A DNA stretch of 64,000 nucleotides, from contig JAABTV010000002.1 in the NCBI GenBank assembly GCA_011389685.1, positions 52,328 to 116,327 of the forward strand. The letters are read 5' to 3'. This document shows positions 30,238 to 41,468 of the stretch, one piece after another. The translations under genes and the position numbers were made by a program. The stretch comes from Paracoccaceae bacterium (GTDB taxonomy: Bacteria; Pseudomonadota; Alphaproteobacteria; Rhodobacterales; Rhodobacteraceae). The notes beneath the pieces were generated by a model that was given only the letters and a program-made list of their open reading frames with translations, ran no database searches and was not told where the DNA came from. Each line of letters begins with the position of its first letter. Position 1 is the first letter of the stretch.

Positions 30238-31119
30238 GGTGAGCTTGCGGCAAAGTTCGTCCAGTTCGTCAAGCGACGTGTAGCGAATGGAAATCTGGCC
30301 CGATTCCTGGCCCGTGTCGTGATTGACCGTCACTTTCATACCGAGATTGGCGGAAAGATCGCCTTCGAGCGCGACGGTATCGGCATCTTTCTCGGTGGGC
30401 TGGCGGGCAGACGGCTTCGGGGTTTTCGTATCGGGCCCCTTCTTGACCAGCTTCTCCGTGTCGCGCACCGAAAGCCCCTTGGTCACCACAATCCGCGCCA
30501 GAGCCGAGGGATCATCGGATGTGATCAGGGCGCGAGCGTGGCCGGCGGACAGCTGATCCTTTTCGAGGTAATCAATGACGTCCTTTGGCAAGTTCAACAG
30601 CCGCATCTGGTTGGCGATATGGGACCGGCTTTTGCCCAACGCCTTGGCCAGATGATCCTGCGTGTGGCCGAATCGTTCGATCAGCTGGCGATAGCCGGCC
30701 GCCTCTTCGACGGGATTCAGATCCGCGCGCTGGATATTCTCGATGATCGCGACTTCGAGAACCTCGGTATCGTCGAATTCGCGAATGAGAACCGGAACTT
30801 CGTGCAGTTGCGCAATCTGGGCCGCGCGCCAGCGGCGTTCGCCCGCGACAATTTGAAACCTGTCGGCATCGTCGGGATCCGGCCGCACGATCAACGGTTG
30901 GATAATGCCCTTTTCGCGAATGGAATCGGCGAGATCCTGCAGCTTGTCCTTGTCGAAATTCCGACGCGGCTGATCCGGGTTCGGCGCTATGTTCTCGATC
31001 GGCACATGATGTTCTGCGCGGCGCGAAGGCTGATCGCCCTGCGACGCGGATGTGTCATTATTGACATCCGCCATGAGCGCCGAGAGCCCCCGGCCCAGAC
31101 CGCGTTTCTTTTCAACCAT
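30232..31119 (-). CDS. parB: Chromosome partitioning protein ParB
   Basis: KKRGLGRGLSALMADV; GERRWRAAQIA; GKSRSHIANQMRLLNLP. Confidence 0.97.
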   Translation of the reverse strand: MVEKKRGLGRGLSALMADVNNDTSASQGDQPSRRAEHHVPIENIAPNPDQPRRNFDKDKLQDLADSIREKGIIQPLIVRPDPDDADRFQIVAGERRWRAAQIAQLHEVPVLIREFDDTEVLEVAIIENIQRADLNPVEEAAGYRQLIERFGHTQDHLAKALGKSRSHIANQMRLLNLPKDVIDYLEKDQLSAGHARALITSDDPSALARIVVTKGLSVRDTEKLVKKGPDTKTPKPSARQPTEKDADTVALEGDLSANLGMKVTVNHDTGQESGQISIRYTSLDELDELCRKLTL

Positions 31120-31135
31120 GCTCTGGTCCCTCATA

Positions 31136-31945
31136 TTATGCCGCTGCGCGGTTGTTGTTGCCCAGGATTTCATGCGCCAGTTCGCGATAGGCCTGCGCGC
31201 CCTTGGAATCGCTATCGTAACCGAGCACAGGCATCGAATAGGACGGTGCCTCGCTCAGTCTCACATTGCGCGGAATGACGGTTCTGAACACCAACTCGCC
31301 GAGATTGTCGCGCGCATCGGTTTCAACCTGTTGTGACAGTCGATTGCGGCCGTCATACATGGTCAGGACAACGCCTTCGATCCGCAACGCGGGATTGGCG
31401 GTTTGCCGGACTTCACGCAGTGTGATCATCAATTGCGACAAACCTTCGAGCGCGAAAAACTCGCTTTGGAGCGGCACAAGCACGGAATGTGCGGCCACCA
31501 TCCCGTTGATGGTCAGCATGTTGAGTGAGGGCGGGCAATCAATCAGGATATAGTCGAACCCGAAAGAATCCATTGCCGGCTGCCTCAAGGCGTCATGCAG
31601 AAGAAAGCTCCGCTTTTCATTGGAAATCAACTCGATATCCGCAGAGCTGAGATCGACGGTCGCGGGCACGATCCTGAGATTCCGGGTTTTGGTATCGAGA
31701 ATGATGTCGGATAAGGGGATATCCTCGAGCAGCAGATCATAGGTCGTGTATCGGCGCGCGCTGCCTTCAATTCCCAGCCCCGTCGACGCATTTCCCTGCG
31801 GGTCGAGATCAACGACGAGCACTTTCTGGCCCACTTCCGCCAATGCTGCCCCCAGGTTGATGGTGGTCGTGGTCTTTCCAACGCCACCCTTCTGGTTGGC
31901 CACAGCGATGATTTTCGGGCCGGGTGGCCGGGTTGGATCAGACAC
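31136..31945 (-). CDS. parA: Chromosome partitioning ATPase ParA
   Basis: ANQKGGVGKTTTTINLGAALAE deviant Walker A; next to parB. Confidence 0.97.
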   Translation of the reverse strand: MSDPTRPPGPKIIAVANQKGGVGKTTTTINLGAALAEVGQKVLVVDLDPQGNASTGLGIEGSARRYTTYDLLLEDIPLSDIILDTKTRNLRIVPATVDLSSADIELISNEKRSFLLHDALRQPAMDSFGFDYILIDCPPSLNMLTINGMVAAHSVLVPLQSEFFALEGLSQLMITLREVRQTANPALRIEGVVLTMYDGRNRLSQQVETDARDNLGELVFRTVIPRNVRLSEAPSYSMPVLGYDSDSKGAQAYRELAHEILGNNNRAAA

Positions 31946-32552
31946 GTTCGAGACCTTTGACTTTCAAGATGACAGCACCGGATTCGGTTGTGCTCGGGAT
32001 TTCATCATAGGCAAACTGCCATGATTTGCATGCGCTTTGAACCTCGGATCTCCAGTTTGTTCCTTTTTGAAAGAGACAGGTTCCATTCTCGGACAGATGG
32101 GGCTCGGCCAGCGAAAAAAGATGGGGCAAATCCGCAAGCGCACGCGCGGAGATCACGTCGGCACCCAATGGGGCAATTGATTCTATACGCTGGGGGATAA
32201 CCTTTCCTTCGATATCCAGCTCGCGCAACACCGTGCGAAGAAACGTGGCCTTGCGGATATCGCTTTCCACCAGCGTGACCCGGGCCGGGTTACCGGAATC
32301 CGCAGCACAAATCGCGATGACAAGGCCGGGAAATCCGCCGCCGCTCCCCAGATCAGCCCAATGTGCGATTTCGGGCTCTCCGCCATCCAGCAATTGGAGC
32401 GAATCGCGAAAATGGCGCGCCCAGAGATCGGAAAGCGTGGACCGGGCAACCAGGTTGATTCTCGGATTCCATTTTTCCAGCAGCCCTGCATAGGTGATCA
32501 GCCGGTCATATGTTTCACGTGAAACATTCAGTTCAGACGCGGTGGGGATCAC
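31938..32552 (-). CDS. rsmG: 16S rRNA (guanine527-N7)-methyltransferase RsmG
   Basis: [29 protein letters not shown]...[17 protein letters not shown]. Confidence 0.96.
   Translation of the reverse strand: MIPTASELNVSRETYDRLITYAGLLEKWNPRINLVARSTLSDLWARHFRDSLQLLDGGEPEIAHWADLGSGGGFPGLVIAICAADSGNPARVTLVESDIRKATFLRTVLRELDIEGKVIPQRIESIAPLGADVISARALADLPHLFSLAEPHLSENGTCLFQKGTNWRSEVQSACKSWQFAYDEIPSTTESGAVILKVKGLERV
32511..32526. promoter_or_regulatory. parS site 1
   Basis: TGTTTCACGTGAAACA, perfect 16-bp palindrome matching the conserved ParB-binding consensus; inside the 5' end of rsmG. Confidence 0.93.
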
Positions 32553-34423
32553 ACAACGCGCTCCCGCTTGTCCCGCCGCAGCTTCACCAGAAGCAGCGTG
32601 AGAGCCGCAGGCGTCATGCCATCCACGCGACCCGCCTGAGCCAGATTCTCCGGGCGCACGGCAGACAATTTTGCCTTGAGTTCGTTGGACAAGCCGGAAA
32701 TTCCATCAAACTCGAAATCTCGCGGGATGACATGCGCTTCGTCCCGCTTCAAAGCCTCGATATCGCGTTTCTGCCGTTCGATGTAATTTGCATAAAGGGC
32801 ATCATTCTCAAGTTGGCGCTGGATCTCGGGCTCAATCTCGGAAATTTCGGCCGCCAATGGGGCGATGTCCCGGAAAGAGATATCTGGAAAAGCCAATAAC
32901 GCCATACCGTTGCGACGCGTGCCGTCCTGGCTCATGACGACATCGAGGCCGGCAAGCTCGCTCGGGGTCCAGCTCCTGGATTGCAGGATATCCCGACCGT
33001 GGGTGAGTTTCTCGGCCTTGGCAGTAAACACGTCCTCTCTGATTCGGGACACGCAACCGAGGTCGATCGCTTTGGGTGTGAGCCGCTGATCGGCATTGTC
33101 GGCCCGCAGGGCAAGCCGCATCTCGGCGCGGGATGTGAACATGCGATAGGGCTCCGAAACACCGCGAGTGATCAAATCGTCAACCATGACGCCGATATAG
33201 CTCTCGGTCCGGCCGAAATGGGCGGGCTCCCGGCCCTGGACGATCATTGCTGCATTAAGACCCGCGACAAGGCCCTGTGCCGCGGCTTCTTCGTATCCCG
33301 TCGTTCCGTTGATCTGTCCGGCAAGGAAGAGGCCGGGAACGGATTTCAACGATAAAGTCGCGTCCAGGGAACGCGGATCGACATAGTCATACTCGATGGC
33401 ATAGCCCGGCTGAAGGATGGTGGCGTTCTCCAATCCCTTGATGGATCGCACATAGTCTTTCTGCACATCCACCGGCAGCGAGGTGGAAATGCCGTTGGGG
33501 TAAATCGTGTGATCGGAAAGACCTTCGGGTTCGAGGAAAATCTGGTGCGAGGTCTTGTCGGCGAAGCGCACGACCTTGTCCTCGATCGATGGGCAATACC
33601 GGGGGCCGACCCCGCCAATATGGCCGCCATACATCGCCGATCGTCCGAGGTTCGCGGTGATGATCTCGTGTGTTCTCTCGTTCGTATAGGTAATCCCACA
33701 GGAAATCTGCCTCGCCGAGGGTTTTCGGGACAAAAAGGAGAACATGACGGGATCGTCGTCCCCTGGCTGCTTTTCAAGGAGGTCCCAGTTAATGGTTCGC
33801 CCGTCCAGCCGGGGAGGAGTCCCGGTCTTGAGCCGACCGAGCGGCAGAGCAAAACTCTCCAGCCTCTCGGCGAGTTTTACGGATGGGCGATCGCCCATGC
33901 GACCGCCGGGACGCTGTTCGTCACCGATATGGATGATACCACGCAGGAAGGTCCCGGTGGTCAGGATCACCGCCTGGGCGCGGATTTCACTGTCATCAGC
34001 CAGTCTGATACCGGTGACGCGACCGTCAGACATGAGGAAATCCGTGGTTTCCCCCGCGATGACGGTCAGATTGTCCTGCGTCAACGTTGCCGCCAACATC
34101 TCGCGACGGTAAATGGCCCGGTCAGCCTGGGATCGGGGGCCTTGAACCGCCGGCCCCTTTCTGCGGTTGAGCAGCCGAAACTGGATTCCTGCCAGATCGG
34201 CCACCCGGCCCATGACTCCGTCCATCGCGTCGATCTCGCGAACGAGATGCCCTTTTCCCAAACCGCCGATGGCAGGATTGCAGGACATCACGCCGATATC
34301 CTCGCGTCGCAGGGTCACCAGGGCTGTTTGAACACCCATCCGAGCCGCTGCATGAGCGGCCTCGGTGCCGGCATGGCCACCGCCGACGACAACGACATCA
34401 AAATCATGTTTCACGTGAAACAC
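32549..34423 (-). CDS. mnmG: tRNA uridine-5-carboxymethylaminomethyl modification enzyme MnmG
   Basis: [45 protein letters not shown] start giving (M)FHVKHDFD. Confidence 0.97.
   Translation of the reverse strand: MFHVKHDFDVVVVGGGHAGTEAAHAAARMGVQTALVTLRREDIGVMSCNPAIGGLGKGHLVREIDAMDGVMGRVADLAGIQFRLLNRRKGPAVQGPRSQADRAIYRREMLAATLTQDNLTVIAGETTDFLMSDGRVTGIRLADDSEIRAQAVILTTGTFLRGIIHIGDEQRPGGRMGDRPSVKLAERLESFALPLGRLKTGTPPRLDGRTINWDLLEKQPGDDDPVMFSFLSRKPSARQISCGITYTNERTHEIITANLGRSAMYGGHIGGVGPRYCPSIEDKVVRFADKTSHQIFLEPEGLSDHTIYPNGISTSLPVDVQKDYVRSIKGLENATILQPGYAIEYDYVDPRSLDATLSLKSVPGLFLAGQINGTTGYEEAAAQGLVAGLNAAMIVQGREPAHFGRTESYIGVMVDDLITRGVSEPYRMFTSRAEMRLALRADNADQRLTPKAIDLGCVSRIREDVFTAKAEKLTHGRDILQSRSWTPSELAGLDVVMSQDGTRRNGMALLAFPDISFRDIAPLAAEISEIEPEIQRQLENDALYANYIERQKRDIEALKRDEAHVIPRDFEFDGISGLSNELKAKLSAVRPENLAQAGRVDGMTPAALTLLLVKLRRDKRERVV
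34407..34422. promoter_or_regulatory. parS site 2
   Basis: TGTTTCACGTGAAACA perfect palindrome at the mnmG start codon. Confidence 0.93.
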
Positions 34424-34440
34424 CCCTGCTTTGACTGCGG

Positions 34441-35736
34441 TTACTTTCCAATGCAAAAGCTCGAAAAAATCTCGTCCAGAATGTTCTCAACATCAACACG
34501 CCCGACCAGCGCGTCAAGGGACCGCACGGCACTGCGAAGTTCTTCGGCTGCGATATCGGTCCGGCTGTCCCCGAAATCAAGCTGTCTCGAAGCTTCGTCC
34601 AATGCTGCAACCGCGTTTTCAAATGAGATACGATGGCGCTCGCGCGTCGCGATCCCGGTTGAACCGGCCTGCGTGGACAGGAATTGGGTAATTCGATCAA
34701 CCAGATCATCCACTCCGTCACCGGTCAGGCCGGAAATTCCCCCCGACTTTTCATCCTGCAGATCGGATTTTGCCCGCAAGACAATATCGTTGGCGCCGGC
34801 TTCGAAACCACCAGGGGGAATTGGCCCGCCGTTCTCAACAAGGATGACCCGAAGATCCGCCAATTCCGCGCGTTCGCGCGCCCGTGCTATGCCGATACTC
34901 TCGACCTTGTCGTCGGTTTCCCTCAGGCCCGCCGTATCCAGAAGGGTCACGGGAAGCCCGCCAAGGTCCATTCGAACCTCGATCACATCCCGCGTCGTTC
35001 CTGCAATCTCCGACGTGATCGCCGCTTCGCGCCCCGCCAGGGTATTGAGCAAGGTTGATTTTCCTGTGTTCGGGGCTCCGAGAATGGCGACCTCGAATCC
35101 GGTCCGGATGCGTTCGGCCGTTTGAACGCCCTTGGCTTCCCTCTCCAGCTCCGCACGGGTGCCTTCCAGGAGAACCCGCACCTCGGGGCGCACATCTACC
35201 GGAACATCTTCGTCGGCAAAATCAATCGTGGCCTCCAGAAGGGCGGCGGCGCGGATCAGATCGCCCCGCCATTTCTCGGCACGCCTACCCAGATCGCCGG
35301 CCAGAACCCTCAGGGCCTGTCGCCGCTGGGCCTCTGTTTCGGACTCGATGAGGTCAGCAAGCCCTTCGACCTGTGCGAGATCAAGACGGTCGTTCTCCAG
35401 TGCGCGGCGCGTAAACTCTCCGGGTTCGGCAGCTCGCAGACCGTCCATCCTGCCCAATTCCCGAAGGATCGCCGAGATCACTGCGGTCGAGCCATGAACA
35501 TGGAATTCAACCACGTTTTCACCGGTGAAACTGCGAGACCCGGAGAAGCGGATCACCAGGGCCTCATCAAGCCGTCGATTCTCACGATCACGAAGAACGC
35601 GGAGCGATGCCGCGCGCGGTTCCGGTAATGCGCCCGCAAGATCAAGACACGCCTGATCAGCGCGGGGTCCGGAAACACGGATCACCGCGACCCCGGATTT
35701 TCCGGGGGCACTGGCGAGGGCAAAGACTGTGTCCAT
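34441..35736 (-). CDS. mnmE: tRNA modification GTPase MnmE
   Basis: [35 protein letters not shown]-terminal FCIGK. Confidence 0.97.
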   Translation of the reverse strand: MDTVFALASAPGKSGVAVIRVSGPRADQACLDLAGALPEPRAASLRVLRDRENRRLDEALVIRFSGSRSFTGENVVEFHVHGSTAVISAILRELGRMDGLRAAEPGEFTRRALENDRLDLAQVEGLADLIESETEAQRRQALRVLAGDLGRRAEKWRGDLIRAAALLEATIDFADEDVPVDVRPEVRVLLEGTRAELEREAKGVQTAERIRTGFEVAILGAPNTGKSTLLNTLAGREAAITSEIAGTTRDVIEVRMDLGGLPVTLLDTAGLRETDDKVESIGIARARERAELADLRVILVENGGPIPPGGFEAGANDIVLRAKSDLQDEKSGGISGLTGDGVDDLVDRITQFLSTQAGSTGIATRERHRISFENAVAALDEASRQLDFGDSRTDIAAEELRSAVRSLDALVGRVDVENILDEIFSSFCIGK

Positions 35737-35765
35737 TTCCGCTAACGTTTTGAAATAACCGCCAT

Positions 35766-37037
35766 TCAGCCATTCATCGAATCAAAGAAGTCGGCATTGC
35801 TCTTGGTCTGTTTGAGTTTGCCGATCAGGAATTCGATCGCGTCTGTCGTACCCATCGGATTGAGGATACGGCGAAGCACGAAAGTCTTGGACAGATCCTT
35901 GGGATCGACGAGCAGTTCTTCCTTGCGGGTGCCGGATTTGAGAATATCCATCGCCGGAAAGACCCGCTTGTCAGAGACCTTGCGGTCAAGAACAAGTTCG
36001 GAGTTGCCGGTTCCCTTGAACTCTTCGAAGATCACCTCGTCCATCCGGCTTCCGGTGTCGATCAGCGCGGTGGCAATGATGGTGAGCGACCCGCCTTCCT
36101 CGATGTTCCGCGCAGCACCAAAGAACCGTTTGGGGCGTTGGAGTGCGTTGGCGTCCACACCGCCGGTCAGAACCTTGCCCGAGCTTGGAACCGTTGTGTT
36201 GTATGCCCGCCCAAGGCGCGTGATCGAATCGAGCAGGATGACGACATCGCGTTTGTGCTCGATCAGACGCTTGGCCTTTTCGATCACCATTTCGGCTACT
36301 GCAACGTGGCGCGATGCCGGTTCGTCGAAGGTCGAGGAGATGACTTCGCCCTTAACGTTGCGCTGCATGTCCGTCACCTCTTCGGGGCGTTCGTCGATCA
36401 GCAGCACGATCAGGTAACATTCGGGATGGTTCAGTTCGATCGAATGGGCGATGTTCTGGAGCAGAACCGTCTTGCCCGTTCTCGGCGGCGCAACGATCAA
36501 GCACCTCTGGCCTTTGCCGATCGGTGCGACCAGGTCGATGATGCGCGCGGAGCGATCCTTGATCGTCGGATCCTCGATCTCGAGCTTGAATCGCTCATCC
36601 GGGTAGAGCGGTGTCAGGTTGTCGAACGCGATCTTGTGACGCGCGCGTTCCGGCTCTTCAAAATTGATCCGGCTCACATCGGTCAGGGCAAAATAACGCT
36701 CGTTCTCTTCGGGCTGGAGGAGTTTACCCTCGACCGTATCACCTGTTCGCAGCGAAAACTTGCGGATCGTGTCCGGCGATACATAGATATCATCCGGGCC
36801 GGGAAGATAGTTTGCCTCGAGCGAGCGAAGAAACCCGAAACCGTCTTGAAGAACCTCTAGGACGCCATCGCCGGAAATTTCCCAGCTTTCTTCGGCGCGT
36901 TCCTTGAGGATCGAGAACATGATCTCGCCCTTGCGCATGGTCGAGGCGTTCTCGATCTCGAGCTCCTCGGCCATGTCGACCAGAGCCTTGGGGCTGTGCG
37001 CCTTCAATTCCGAGAGGGAAATACGTTCGGCTGTCAT
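35766..37037 (-). CDS. rho: Transcription termination factor Rho
   Basis: [42 protein letters not shown]. Confidence 0.98.
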   Translation of the reverse strand: MTAERISLSELKAHSPKALVDMAEELEIENASTMRKGEIMFSILKERAEESWEISGDGVLEVLQDGFGFLRSLEANYLPGPDDIYVSPDTIRKFSLRTGDTVEGKLLQPEENERYFALTDVSRINFEEPERARHKIAFDNLTPLYPDERFKLEIEDPTIKDRSARIIDLVAPIGKGQRCLIVAPPRTGKTVLLQNIAHSIELNHPECYLIVLLIDERPEEVTDMQRNVKGEVISSTFDEPASRHVAVAEMVIEKAKRLIEHKRDVVILLDSITRLGRAYNTTVPSSGKVLTGGVDANALQRPKRFFGAARNIEEGGSLTIIATALIDTGSRMDEVIFEEFKGTGNSELVLDRKVSDKRVFPAMDILKSGTRKEELLVDPKDLSKTFVLRRILNPMGTTDAIEFLIGKLKQTKSNADFFDSMNG

Positions 37038-37123
37038 GGAAACACCTCTGATCGACCGGTCCACCGGTTCGCTATCATGCTTGCAATTGGAAGGTCCTTT
37101 GCCCGGACGGGCAGGTTGATCGT

Positions 37124-37152
37124 CAAATAGGGCTTGTCACATCCAGAGTCAA
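37124..37152 (-). promoter_or_regulatory. Putative sigma70 promoter of rho
   Basis: TTGACT - 17 nt - TATTTG on the minus strand. Confidence 0.5.
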
Positions 37153-37159
37153 CTCTGCC

Positions 37160-37598
37160 TGGCCTGGATTTCCGGCAGAACGATGATCAGCGCATGCCGC
37201 CCCTTAATAATAAAAAAAATAAAAGAAGAATTGATGATTTGGTAGGGAGGAGGGTTCCTTGTGGATACCTGGCTTGTCCGCAGGTTTGTCCGGGACCTAG
37301 CGCTCCTGTGGGCAAACCTGTTGAAGAAATCTGCCCGACGTTTGCACGCACCCATGCAGGGCCTTCACCTGTTGCCTCTCCGGGTCCGGAATGCCGTTGG
37401 CTATCCTGTGGATGAAAACCGGGGGTTCGGATGAGTCCGGCAGATATCCCACGAAGATCGGTTATTCTTTCTCACAGGGGCACAAGCCGCGTGCAAGAAC
37501 ACGGAATTCTGCTTGTCCCGAGGCCGCGTATCTGGGTGTTGGAGTTTTCCGAAATGCTCCTTTAAGACTGCGTTATCATTTCCACCAGGTTACCCACA
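37160..37598. other. Putative chromosomal replication origin (oriC)
   Basis: A/T tract 37203-37240 (TTAATAATAAAAAAAATAAAAGAAGAATTGATGATTT) plus DnaA-box-like nonamers TGTGGATAC 37260-37268, TGTGGGCAA 37307-37315, TGTGGATGA 37407-37415, TTACCCACA 37590-37598; flanking genes point away on both sides; parABS 3-6 kb away. Confidence 0.7.
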
Positions 37599-38197
37599 TG
37601 GCACGCCCTATCATTCTGGCTTCTGGTTCACACATCCGGCAGAAACTTCTGCAGAATGCGGGTGTTGCATTCGATTTTGTCATCCCGCGAATCGATGAGG
37701 ATTCGGTCAAGGCGGCGCTTTTGGCCGAGCAGGTGTCTCCGAGAGATATTGCCGACGCACTTGCCGAGCACAAGGCGTCAAAGGTCAGTGGAAAGCGGCC
37801 GGATGCCCTCGTCCTGGGGTGCGATCAGGTTCTGGAGCATCGTGGTGTGATCGTGTCGAAACCGGATTGCCCGGACACCGCCCGGGCGCAATTGGCCGAA
37901 CTGCGCGGAGATCGCCATCGGTTACTGTCGGCTGCGGTCATCTGTCATCAGGGTCGACCGATCTGGCGTCATGTCGGGCAGGTGTGGTTGGAAATGCAGA
38001 CGTTCTCGGATACCTATTTGGATGCCTACCTGGCGCGCAACTGGGAGAGTATCCGCCATGCCGTAGGGGCCTACAAGCTTGAGGAAGAAGGTGTGCGGTT
38101 GTTTTCGCGCATCGACGGTGATTATTTCAACGTGCTCGGATTGCCTCTCTTGGAAATACTGGCATATCTCGGGTCAAGCGGAGATCTGGAGACATGA
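37598..38197 (+). CDS. maf: Maf-like nucleotide pyrophosphatase
   Basis: MARPIILASGSHIRQKLLQNAGVAFDFVIPRIDE; start internal to ORF 37391. Confidence 0.92.
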   Translation: MARPIILASGSHIRQKLLQNAGVAFDFVIPRIDEDSVKAALLAEQVSPRDIADALAEHKASKVSGKRPDALVLGCDQVLEHRGVIVSKPDCPDTARAQLAELRGDRHRLLSAAVICHQGRPIWRHVGQVWLEMQTFSDTYLDAYLARNWESIRHAVGAYKLEEEGVRLFSRIDGDYFNVLGLPLLEILAYLGSSGDLET

Positions 38198-39027
38198 CAA
38201 CAGAGCGGATACCCTTGGCGGGTGTGATCGGGTCGCCGATCGCGCATTCAAAGTCGCCACAACTGCATGCCCATTGGCTCAGAACCTATGGGTTGAGCGG
38301 CTATTACATCCCGATGGACATAGTCAGCGATGATCTTGAAGACGTTTTGGCGACCTTGCCCAGGATGGGGTTCGTCGGGGTCAACATCACCATTCCGCAC
38401 AAGCAACGGGCGCTGGATCTTGCCGACCTTGTCACTGATCGCGCGACCCTGATCGGCGCGGCCAATACGTTGATCTTTCGGAAGGATGGAAAGATCCACG
38501 CCGACAATACCGATGGGTATGGTTTTGTCGAGAATCTCCGGCAGGGGGCGCCGGACTGGAACCCGAAGGCCGGGTTGGCCGTTGTACTGGGTGCGGGTGG
38601 CGCGGCGCGGGCGGTGGTTGCATCGCTGCTGGATGTCGGTGTGCCCGAGGTCCAGATCACCAACCGAACCCGTGTGCGGGCCGAAAAACTGGCCGAGGAT
38701 TTCGGCAAGCGGGTGACGGTCGTGGATTGGGTCAAGGCGGGCAACATACTCGAAGAGGCCAGCACAGTGGTGAACACGACATCGCTTGGTATGATGGGCA
38801 AACCCGAGATGCGTGTGCCTTTGGATGGTTTGCAGAAACACGCCTTCGTAACCGACCTGGTCTATAATCCGCTGGAGACACGATTGCTGCGCACGGCGCG
38901 TGAGATGGGTTGCGTGACGGTAGATGGTCTCGGGATGCTGTTGCATCAGGCCGTGCCGGCCTTTGAGCGGTGGTTCGGTCAGCGCCCCGAGGTGGACAAT
39001 GCGACCCGGGCGGCGGTCCTCAGATGA
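38194..39027 (+). CDS. aroE: Shikimate dehydrogenase
   Basis: GVIGSPIAHSKSPQLHAHWL; NITIPHKQRAL; VLGAGGAARAVVASL. Confidence 0.96.
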   Translation: MTTERIPLAGVIGSPIAHSKSPQLHAHWLRTYGLSGYYIPMDIVSDDLEDVLATLPRMGFVGVNITIPHKQRALDLADLVTDRATLIGAANTLIFRKDGKIHADNTDGYGFVENLRQGAPDWNPKAGLAVVLGAGGAARAVVASLLDVGVPEVQITNRTRVRAEKLAEDFGKRVTVVDWVKAGNILEEASTVVNTTSLGMMGKPEMRVPLDGLQKHAFVTDLVYNPLETRLLRTAREMGCVTVDGLGMLLHQAVPAFERWFGQRPEVDNATRAAVLR

Positions 39028-39617
39028 GTTTCCGGCTGGGATTGACCGGCTCGATCGGGATGGGAAAATCGACCACGGCACGGCTTTTTGCCGAAGCGGG
39101 TTGCGCCGTGTGGGATGCGGATGCGGCGGTGCATCGGCTCTACGGCAAGGACGGCGCGGCGGTCGGACCGATCGGAGCGGCCTTTCCCGAAGCGATTGTC
39201 GAGGGCGAGGTGTCGCGCGGGGTTCTAAGGGAGATCATAGAGCGGGACGAGACCGCATTGTCCCGGATCGAGGCCATCGTGCATCCATTGGTCGCCGAGG
39301 ACAGAGCCGCGTTCACTGCCCGGTCGAAATCGGATATTGTCGTTCTCGACATACCGCTGCTGTTCGAGACTGGAGGAAACACGCGCGTGGATGCGGTGGC
39401 GGTGGTGTCCATTGACCCCGAAACGCAGCGGGCCCGGGTTCTTGAACGCGGCACGATGACAGAGGCGCAGTTCGAGGCCATCCTGTCGAAACAGGTTCCC
39501 GATGCCGAGAAGCGGACCAGGGCCGATTACGTCATCATCACCGACACGGTTGAGCATGCACGCGCGCAGGTGCAGGATGTGATCGCGGATATTCGCAAGA
39601 GGCTGGATGATGCGTGA
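39024..39617 (+). CDS. coaE: Dephospho-CoA kinase
   Basis: [40 protein letters not shown]. Confidence 0.95.
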   Translation: MSFRLGLTGSIGMGKSTTARLFAEAGCAVWDADAAVHRLYGKDGAAVGPIGAAFPEAIVEGEVSRGVLREIIERDETALSRIEAIVHPLVAEDRAAFTARSKSDIVVLDIPLLFETGGNTRVDAVAVVSIDPETQRARVLERGTMTEAQFEAILSKQVPDAEKRTRADYVIITDTVEHARAQVQDVIADIRKRLDDA

Positions 39618-40308
39618 AATCGTTCTGGATACGGAAACCACGGGATTCGACCCGGAACAGGGTGACCGGATCGTCGAGATCGGGGCGGTCGAACTGTTCA
39701 ACCACATGCCGACAGGCAACACCTATCATCAATATATCAACCCCGAGCGCGACGTGCCGCAAGAGGCGTTCGAGGTGCATGGGCTGGGCGGGGAATTCCT
39801 GCGTGACAAACCGCTCTTTGCGGCGATCGCCCCGGCGTTTCTAGAGTTCCTGGGCGATGCCAAGCTGGTCATTCACAACGCGGCCTTCGACATGAAGTTC
39901 GTGAACGCCGAGCTGGGCTGGCTCGATCTGCCCAAGCTTGCATGGGATCGGGCGATTGATACGCTCGCCATGGCGCGCAGCAAGTATCCGGGGTCTCCGG
40001 CGTCTCTCGATGCGTTGTGTCGGCGGTTCAACATCGACAACTCCGCGCGCACGCTTCATGGCGCGTTGCTTGACAGTGAGATTCTGGCCGAGGTCTATCT
40101 TGAATTGATTGGCGGCCGACAACCGGATTTCTCGTTGAGCGTGGATCATCAGAGGGATGATCGTATTGGGCAAAGCGATCAGGAGACCTGGAGACCGAAG
40201 CCGCGCCCCAGACCGCTTGGATCCCGGATCACCAAGGAAGAAGCCGCCGCCCACCAAGCCTTTGTCGAAGCGATGGGCGACGGTGCGATGTGGAGAAAGC
40301 TGAACTGA
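39607..40308 (+). CDS. dnaQ: DNA polymerase III epsilon subunit
   Basis: [43 protein letters not shown]. Confidence 0.96.
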   Translation: MMREIVLDTETTGFDPEQGDRIVEIGAVELFNHMPTGNTYHQYINPERDVPQEAFEVHGLGGEFLRDKPLFAAIAPAFLEFLGDAKLVIHNAAFDMKFVNAELGWLDLPKLAWDRAIDTLAMARSKYPGSPASLDALCRRFNIDNSARTLHGALLDSEILAEVYLELIGGRQPDFSLSVDHQRDDRIGQSDQETWRPKPRPRPLGSRITKEEAAAHQAFVEAMGDGAMWRKLN

Positions 40309-40316
40309 GGTGAGGA

Positions 40317-40814
40317 TCAGCTCGTTGTGGTTTCTTCGCCTTGTTGCGCAGTGCGGCGGGCGGCTTCTTGCCGGTAAAGCTGCAAAAAGTCGATGTTGTC
40401 GAGGTTGAGCGGCGGAAAACCACCGTCCCGGGTTACATCGGAGACGATGCGGCGCAGGAACGGAAACAGCAGTCGCGGGCATTCGATCAACAGGAATGGA
40501 TGCAACTGATCATCCGGCACCCCGTCGATGTGGAACAGGCCGACATAATCAATCTCCATCAGGAAGATCTTGGTCTCGGCATTCGCCTTGTCGACGGACT
40601 CGACATTGAGCTTGATCGACACTTCATACTGTTTGTCCGAATCGCGCTTGCGCGCGTCGAGATTGACCTGAACCTTGACATCAGGCTGAACCTCACCTGA
40701 CGCGCCTTTTTGAGCGAGAATATTCTCGAAGGACAGGTCACGAACGAATTGGTTCTGAACATTCATTTGGACTTGCGGCGCCTGTGCAGTTGTTCCGTTG
40801 CCGGTCTCGGCCAT
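40317..40814 (-). CDS. secB: Protein-export chaperone SecB
   Basis: VQNQFVRDLSFENILAQKG...GLFHIDGVPDDQLHPFLLIECPRLLFPFLRRIVSDVTRDGGFPPLNLDNIDFLQLY. Confidence 0.97.
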   Translation of the reverse strand: MAETGNGTTAQAPQVQMNVQNQFVRDLSFENILAQKGASGEVQPDVKVQVNLDARKRDSDKQYEVSIKLNVESVDKANAETKIFLMEIDYVGLFHIDGVPDDQLHPFLLIECPRLLFPFLRRIVSDVTRDGGFPPLNLDNIDFLQLYRQEAARRTAQQGEETTTS

Positions 40815-40874
40815 CTGTCGTCTCCTAAGCGAGTGATAAACTGGATTTTCCTTTAGCAGGACGGAATGAAACCC

Positions 40875-41366
40875 TCAATGCCTCGTCCATCCCGATGAGT
40901 CATGTGTCGGTTTCCTAGGTGGATCGAGATCGACATAGTCGGCGTCAATCACGGATTCGTCCTGCCGATGGGGGTTTGGTTCCTGCGGCGGGACCGAGGA
41001 CGAAAAATGCGCCACCCGTACGCGGGAGCGCAGCCATCTGAAGGCAACCCGACGAAAGCCCGGGACCAGCAGGGCAAAACCCAGCGCATCGGTGAAAAAT
41101 CCGGGCGTCAGCAGAAGCGCGCCGGAAAACAGGATCATCGCCCCGTGGGCCAGAGGTTCGGTCGGGTCGCGCATTTCGGAGAAGGCTTGCTCCAACTGTC
41201 CAAGCGCCATACGCCCCTGGGTTCGAACCAGCCAGGTTCCCAGAATGGCAGTGAGAACCACGATGACAAGCGTAGAGACCAGACCGATCGCGCCGCCGAT
41301 CTCGATAAAGAGAGCGATTTCGATCAGCGGAACAGCGATAAACGCCAGAAGCAGCCACATTTTCAT
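40875..41366 (-). CDS. fxsA: FxsA family membrane protein
   Basis: MWLLLAFIAVPLIEIALFIEIGGAIGLVSTLVIVVLTAILGTWLVRTQG; LLTPGFFTDALGFALLVPGFR. Confidence 0.9.
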   Translation of the reverse strand: MKMWLLLAFIAVPLIEIALFIEIGGAIGLVSTLVIVVLTAILGTWLVRTQGRMALGQLEQAFSEMRDPTEPLAHGAMILFSGALLLTPGFFTDALGFALLVPGFRRVAFRWLRSRVRVAHFSSSVPPQEPNPHRQDESVIDADYVDLDPPRKPTHDSSGWTRH

Positions 41367-41468
41367 AATCTCCTTGAACCTTGAAGGCATGATGGACTTG
41401 ATCACGCCTCTCCCTTACATAAGTGCAGAACAAGACGTTTTCCATGTCATGATGCCCGAGAGGTCCAG

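Noticed and set aside
37391-37597. N-terminal extension of the Maf ORF (MPLAILWMKTGGSDESGRYP...)
   Set aside because: Lies in the putative oriC; Maf homology begins at MARPIILASGS (37598) and the extension has no family features.
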